Position numbers and translations under genes: made by a program
DNA from: Hypomyces perniciosus
Taxonomy: Eukaryota; Ascomycota; Sordariomycetes; Hypocreales; Hypocreaceae
Direction of reading: 5' to 3'
DNA: 64,000 bases
NCBI GenBank assembly: GCA_008477525.1
Contig: SPDT01000006.1
Coordinates: 461,501-525,500 of the forward strand
Notes under the pieces: model-generated
Told to the model about the DNA's origin: nothing
Databases searched by the model: none
Seen by the model: only the letters and a program-made list of their open reading frames with translations
Shown here: piece after piece, positions 61,727 through 64,000 of the stretch
How positions within the stretch are numbered: position 1 is the stretch's first letter
How the letters are laid out: each line of letters starts with the position of its first letter

Positions 61727-63390
61727 TGCGGAGTAAGTTGATGGAGATCTTGTTGGCATTTGGATAATACTACTCGTACTACGGAGTACTAGTAATAGTA
61801 TTTACGAAAATCCATTTTCTACATGATTGCCAGGTCGGCGTAATCGTCAGTGAGGAATCAAATTGCATGCTATTTTCGTCCACTCTCATTTATAAGCACA
61901 TGGTTCGGATCTTGTCCGTCCGTCTCGTTCCTCGCGCATGCGCTGTGCTTGGACAGGGACCGTTTTCGGCGGGTTTCGATGCCGGGGTTCACGAGTCGTG
62001 AAACAGATGTCGGCCTGGGGATGGTGGCGTTAGAAGTAGGAGAGTATCGAAAGCCGGGATATTCGATTTCTCCCGTAGACTGTCTGTGTCTTTTGTGTGG
62101 TTTTGTTGGTCTTTTCAATAATTGCTGCTACTATTTCTTGTCTTTCCCGAATCTCAACCCGAAAGCGGCCTAAGAAAGTGAGCCCGTTTTTCCAAAGAAA
62201 GAGGTCGGCAAAATTATGTCTGCCTGTGTGTGTCCCGCCTCTTAATTCACTACCAGGGCCCCCTGTAGGCGGGGAAAATACTGGGAAGATGATTGGCTGA
62301 GTGGAGTGAGTGAAGGTTCTTCACGGCGATGCCAAGGCATGTAGTGGAACATCGACCGGCAGAAGATGCCGTGATCAGCGCCCTGATTTCCGGGTTGGGA
62401 TTAGACTGGCTGGTCTAGGGGCGATGAGTCTGGAGTCCATCTCATTTGCTTCTCGGGAATGCGTTAGGGAAAACCAGGGCTTTGCTTTGGCCGTTTGTTG
62501 TTCTGCCGTGTGAGGTAAAAAGATCTGAGACAGCGTGTGAGCACGATCCAAGTGCTTGTTTCTTGTTTCTTGTTTTTGTTTAACTTGATAGTACGGAGTA
62601 GTATCAATCACTACGAACTAATGGAGGACTGTTGGCTGAGGCTGAAGACAGACAAGTGAGTGACCGACCATTCAAATGGTGTCAACGATGCATGTCCATG
62701 GCAATCTCTTGGCGCATGTCATACCTCCGTCTCTCATTATGAGCACCACAGCGTGAATTGGCCTTGTGCGTCTTTCTCCAATCGGCAATTGGCTATTTAT
62801 CGATATTTTTGCGTAGCTGAAGACAAGGCTTCCCTTCCTTTCCCCCTCCCCCCACCAAAAAGAGGGATCGCCGTGTTTTCGGCCGATGCGAAAGGAATGT
62901 AACCTGTACACGTGCAGTGTCTCTTTTTTCTTTCTTTTTTTTTCCTTTCCCACTTTCTCTCTCATGGACGCTCCGGCCTCGCCGGCGGGTCTAGAACGAA
63001 GGACTCGTACGAGTAGTTGATTCCTGGTGTTGATTCATGTTAGTTATCGTTCTAATAGTGTTAGCAGTATTTAGTGTTTTGGGTTAGGCTTAAGATTGCT
63101 TCCCGAGTCCGTCAGGTTCATGGCGTCTCCCTCCCCCATATCCTCCCCGAGTGATCCCGTGGTATGGTGGTACTAGTATTACTAGTAGTAGTGTGACTGA
63201 CTGATCCTTACAAAGACCAAACGGGTCCGTTCACTTTGCCCTCGCTAATGCTTAATCTTGCATTGGAGGAGAGGAGCACGGAGCATTTCTCCATATGGAG
63301 TACTGATACTACTCCGTGCTATTACTATTATGGAGACTTTTTTGCGCGTGGGTGTGTTTTGTGAGTTCTGGCCCTTCTGGGACAGGGTGG

Positions 63391-63411
63391 CTATTGGCTA
63401 TTGGCTATTGG
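63391..63411 (+). promoter_or_regulatory. Triple CTATTGG repeat (inverted CCAAT boxes) upstream of the permease gene
   Basis: Three perfect 7-bp units CTATTGG in tandem, each an inverted CCAAT core, about 410-430 bp before the ATG at 63,819. CCAAT sites are bound by the HapB/C/E complex in filamentous fungi. Three CreA-type (SYGGRG) matches lie nearer the start: 63,459-63,464, 63,644-63,649 and, inverted, 63,798-63,803. Function is inferred from motif and position only. Confidence 0.45.
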
Positions 63412-63818
63412 TTGGCCGGGGCCCTGTCCATGTCCAGTCACCACCGACCTCACCGGCTCTGGGGAAGAGAAACAGGAAGGGTCCTTCGAATGGAAGGATC
63501 CCCGTCCTCGCACTCGTACCAATACACACCAACTCGTACGAGTCTCCGTACAAGTGCGAGTAGTGCTCCGTAGTAGTAGTAGTACTGGTGGGCTTTGTCC
63601 TCCGGTAAACGGTCCCGCTTCCTCCTCGTGGCTACAAAACCATCTGGGGTTCCCCAACTTCTCCTCTTCCAATCTTTGCGTTTGGACTATCCTCTTCCTC
63701 CTTTCTCCTTCTCCAGCCCGTGCTCCTACACTCCTAGATACCTACGGTGCCCTACTGCTCCTCCTAATATCGCCACCGGTCTAGGAAACGACCACAACCC
63801 CAGAGCCATCTGCCCACA

Positions 63819-64000
63819 ATGGGTGCCACCAGCGAGGATGTCTGGACTCGCGAGAACTACGATGGCATGTCCGCCGGGCGGTATCTGGCGACGCGCTTCT
63901 CGTCGCTGAAGCCTCCCATGCTGAACATGCCCAACCCGTGGAAGCTGCTGCGCATGCTCAACGCCCAGCAATGGGCCTTTTTCACGGTGGCATTCATGGC
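63819..64000 (+). CDS. JEN-type carboxylate permease (MFS), 5' end only
   Basis: The frame opens at ATG 63,819 in the context CCCACAATGGG and is still open at the window edge after 60 codons. The visible part reads MGATSEDVWTRENYDGMSAG, then SLKPPMLNMPNPWKLLRMLN and AQQWAFFTVAFMA, entering what should be the first membrane segment. The PNP-x-KLL-x-LN-x-QQW-x-FF-x-AF order before the first transmembrane helix is characteristic of fungal JEN1-type lactate/pyruvate/dicarboxylate permeases of the major facilitator superfamily. They sit in the plasma membrane and are usually glucose-repressed. Substrate cannot be read from this portion. No intron is seen before the edge. Confidence 0.75.
   Translation, partial: MGATSEDVWTRENYDGMSAGRYLATRFSSLKPPMLNMPNPWKLLRMLNAQQWAFFTVAFM

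Larger units (their letters stand above)
60442..63390. other. Large intergenic region
   Basis: About 2.9 kb with no supported gene; open frames are under 110 codons and lack features. It contains a GGT/AGT-type microsatellite (61,026-61,078), TACGGAGTA at 61,325, 61,780 and 62,592, TACGAAGTA at 61,420 and a GAG run at about 61,698-61,726. A pyrimidine tract (about 62,921-62,960) and poly-T runs are also present. Confidence 0.55.

Overview
The window comes from a filamentous ascomycete, most likely of the Eurotiales (Aspergillus/Penicillium type). The genes have short GT-AG introns, a Zn(II)2Cys6 regulator and an intron-bearing fungal tRNA. The repeats carry a heavy C-to-T / G-to-A mutation pattern of the kind left by repeat-induced point mutation (RIP). 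The assignment rests on gene style and recognisable families, not on a database search.

Positions 1 to about 46,650 form an extremely AT-rich block of nested, dead retrotransposons, with islands of ordinary composition at about 10,800-13,580 and 15,540-16,880. One Ty3/gypsy family ('gypsy A', 262-265 bp LTRs) is present four times: 781-4087 (minus, partial), 4088-9700 (plus, partial), 17,321-24,640 (minus) and 25,556-39,401 (plus). The last copy sits inside a Ty1/copia element, fragments of which are recognisable at 24,641-25,555 and 39,407-40,324. A second gypsy family ('gypsy B', 32,492-39,208, minus) lies inside the 3' LTR of that gypsy A copy. A third family ('LTR C') occurs as a solo LTR at 23,623-24,203 and as another LTR at 40,325-46,642, the latter split by a 5.7 kb Tad-like LINE on the minus strand. 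Three older LINE 3' fragments lie at 9,707-10,745, 13,591-14,257 and 14,485-15,535. Most boundaries were fixed by TG...CA-type ends and by target-site duplications read directly from the sequence. Within the block the one gene-like object is the remains of a small secreted, cysteine-containing protein gene at 12,046-12,499.

From about 46,650 to 64,000 the sequence is ordinary euchromatin with five protein genes and one tRNA. These are a six-exon peroxisomal acyl-CoA ligase of the 4-coumarate/phenylacetyl-CoA ligase group ending in AKL (47,594-49,621), and an unrecognised 231-residue protein on the minus strand (50,095-50,790). Next come an intron-bearing tRNA-Val(AAC) (51,401-51,489, minus), a DUF4140/DUF4139 protein of 798 residues (52,436-54,895), a 690-residue Zn(II)2Cys6 transcription factor (57,675-60,441) and the start of a JEN-type carboxylate permease running off the end (63,819 onward). 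The large intergenic spaces hold microsatellites, purine/pyrimidine tracts and a strikingly repeated TACGRAGTA motif.

The euchromatic genes do not form an obvious cluster. The acyl-CoA ligase and the carboxylate permease both fit growth on non-sugar carbon, but 14 kb and unrelated genes separate them. No wholly new system could be demonstrated. The most unusual items are the nested insertion stratigraphy (one insertion falls exactly in a reverse-transcriptase active site), the hairpin enclosing a LINE start codon, the decayed secreted-protein gene, and the intergenic TACGRAGTA motif.
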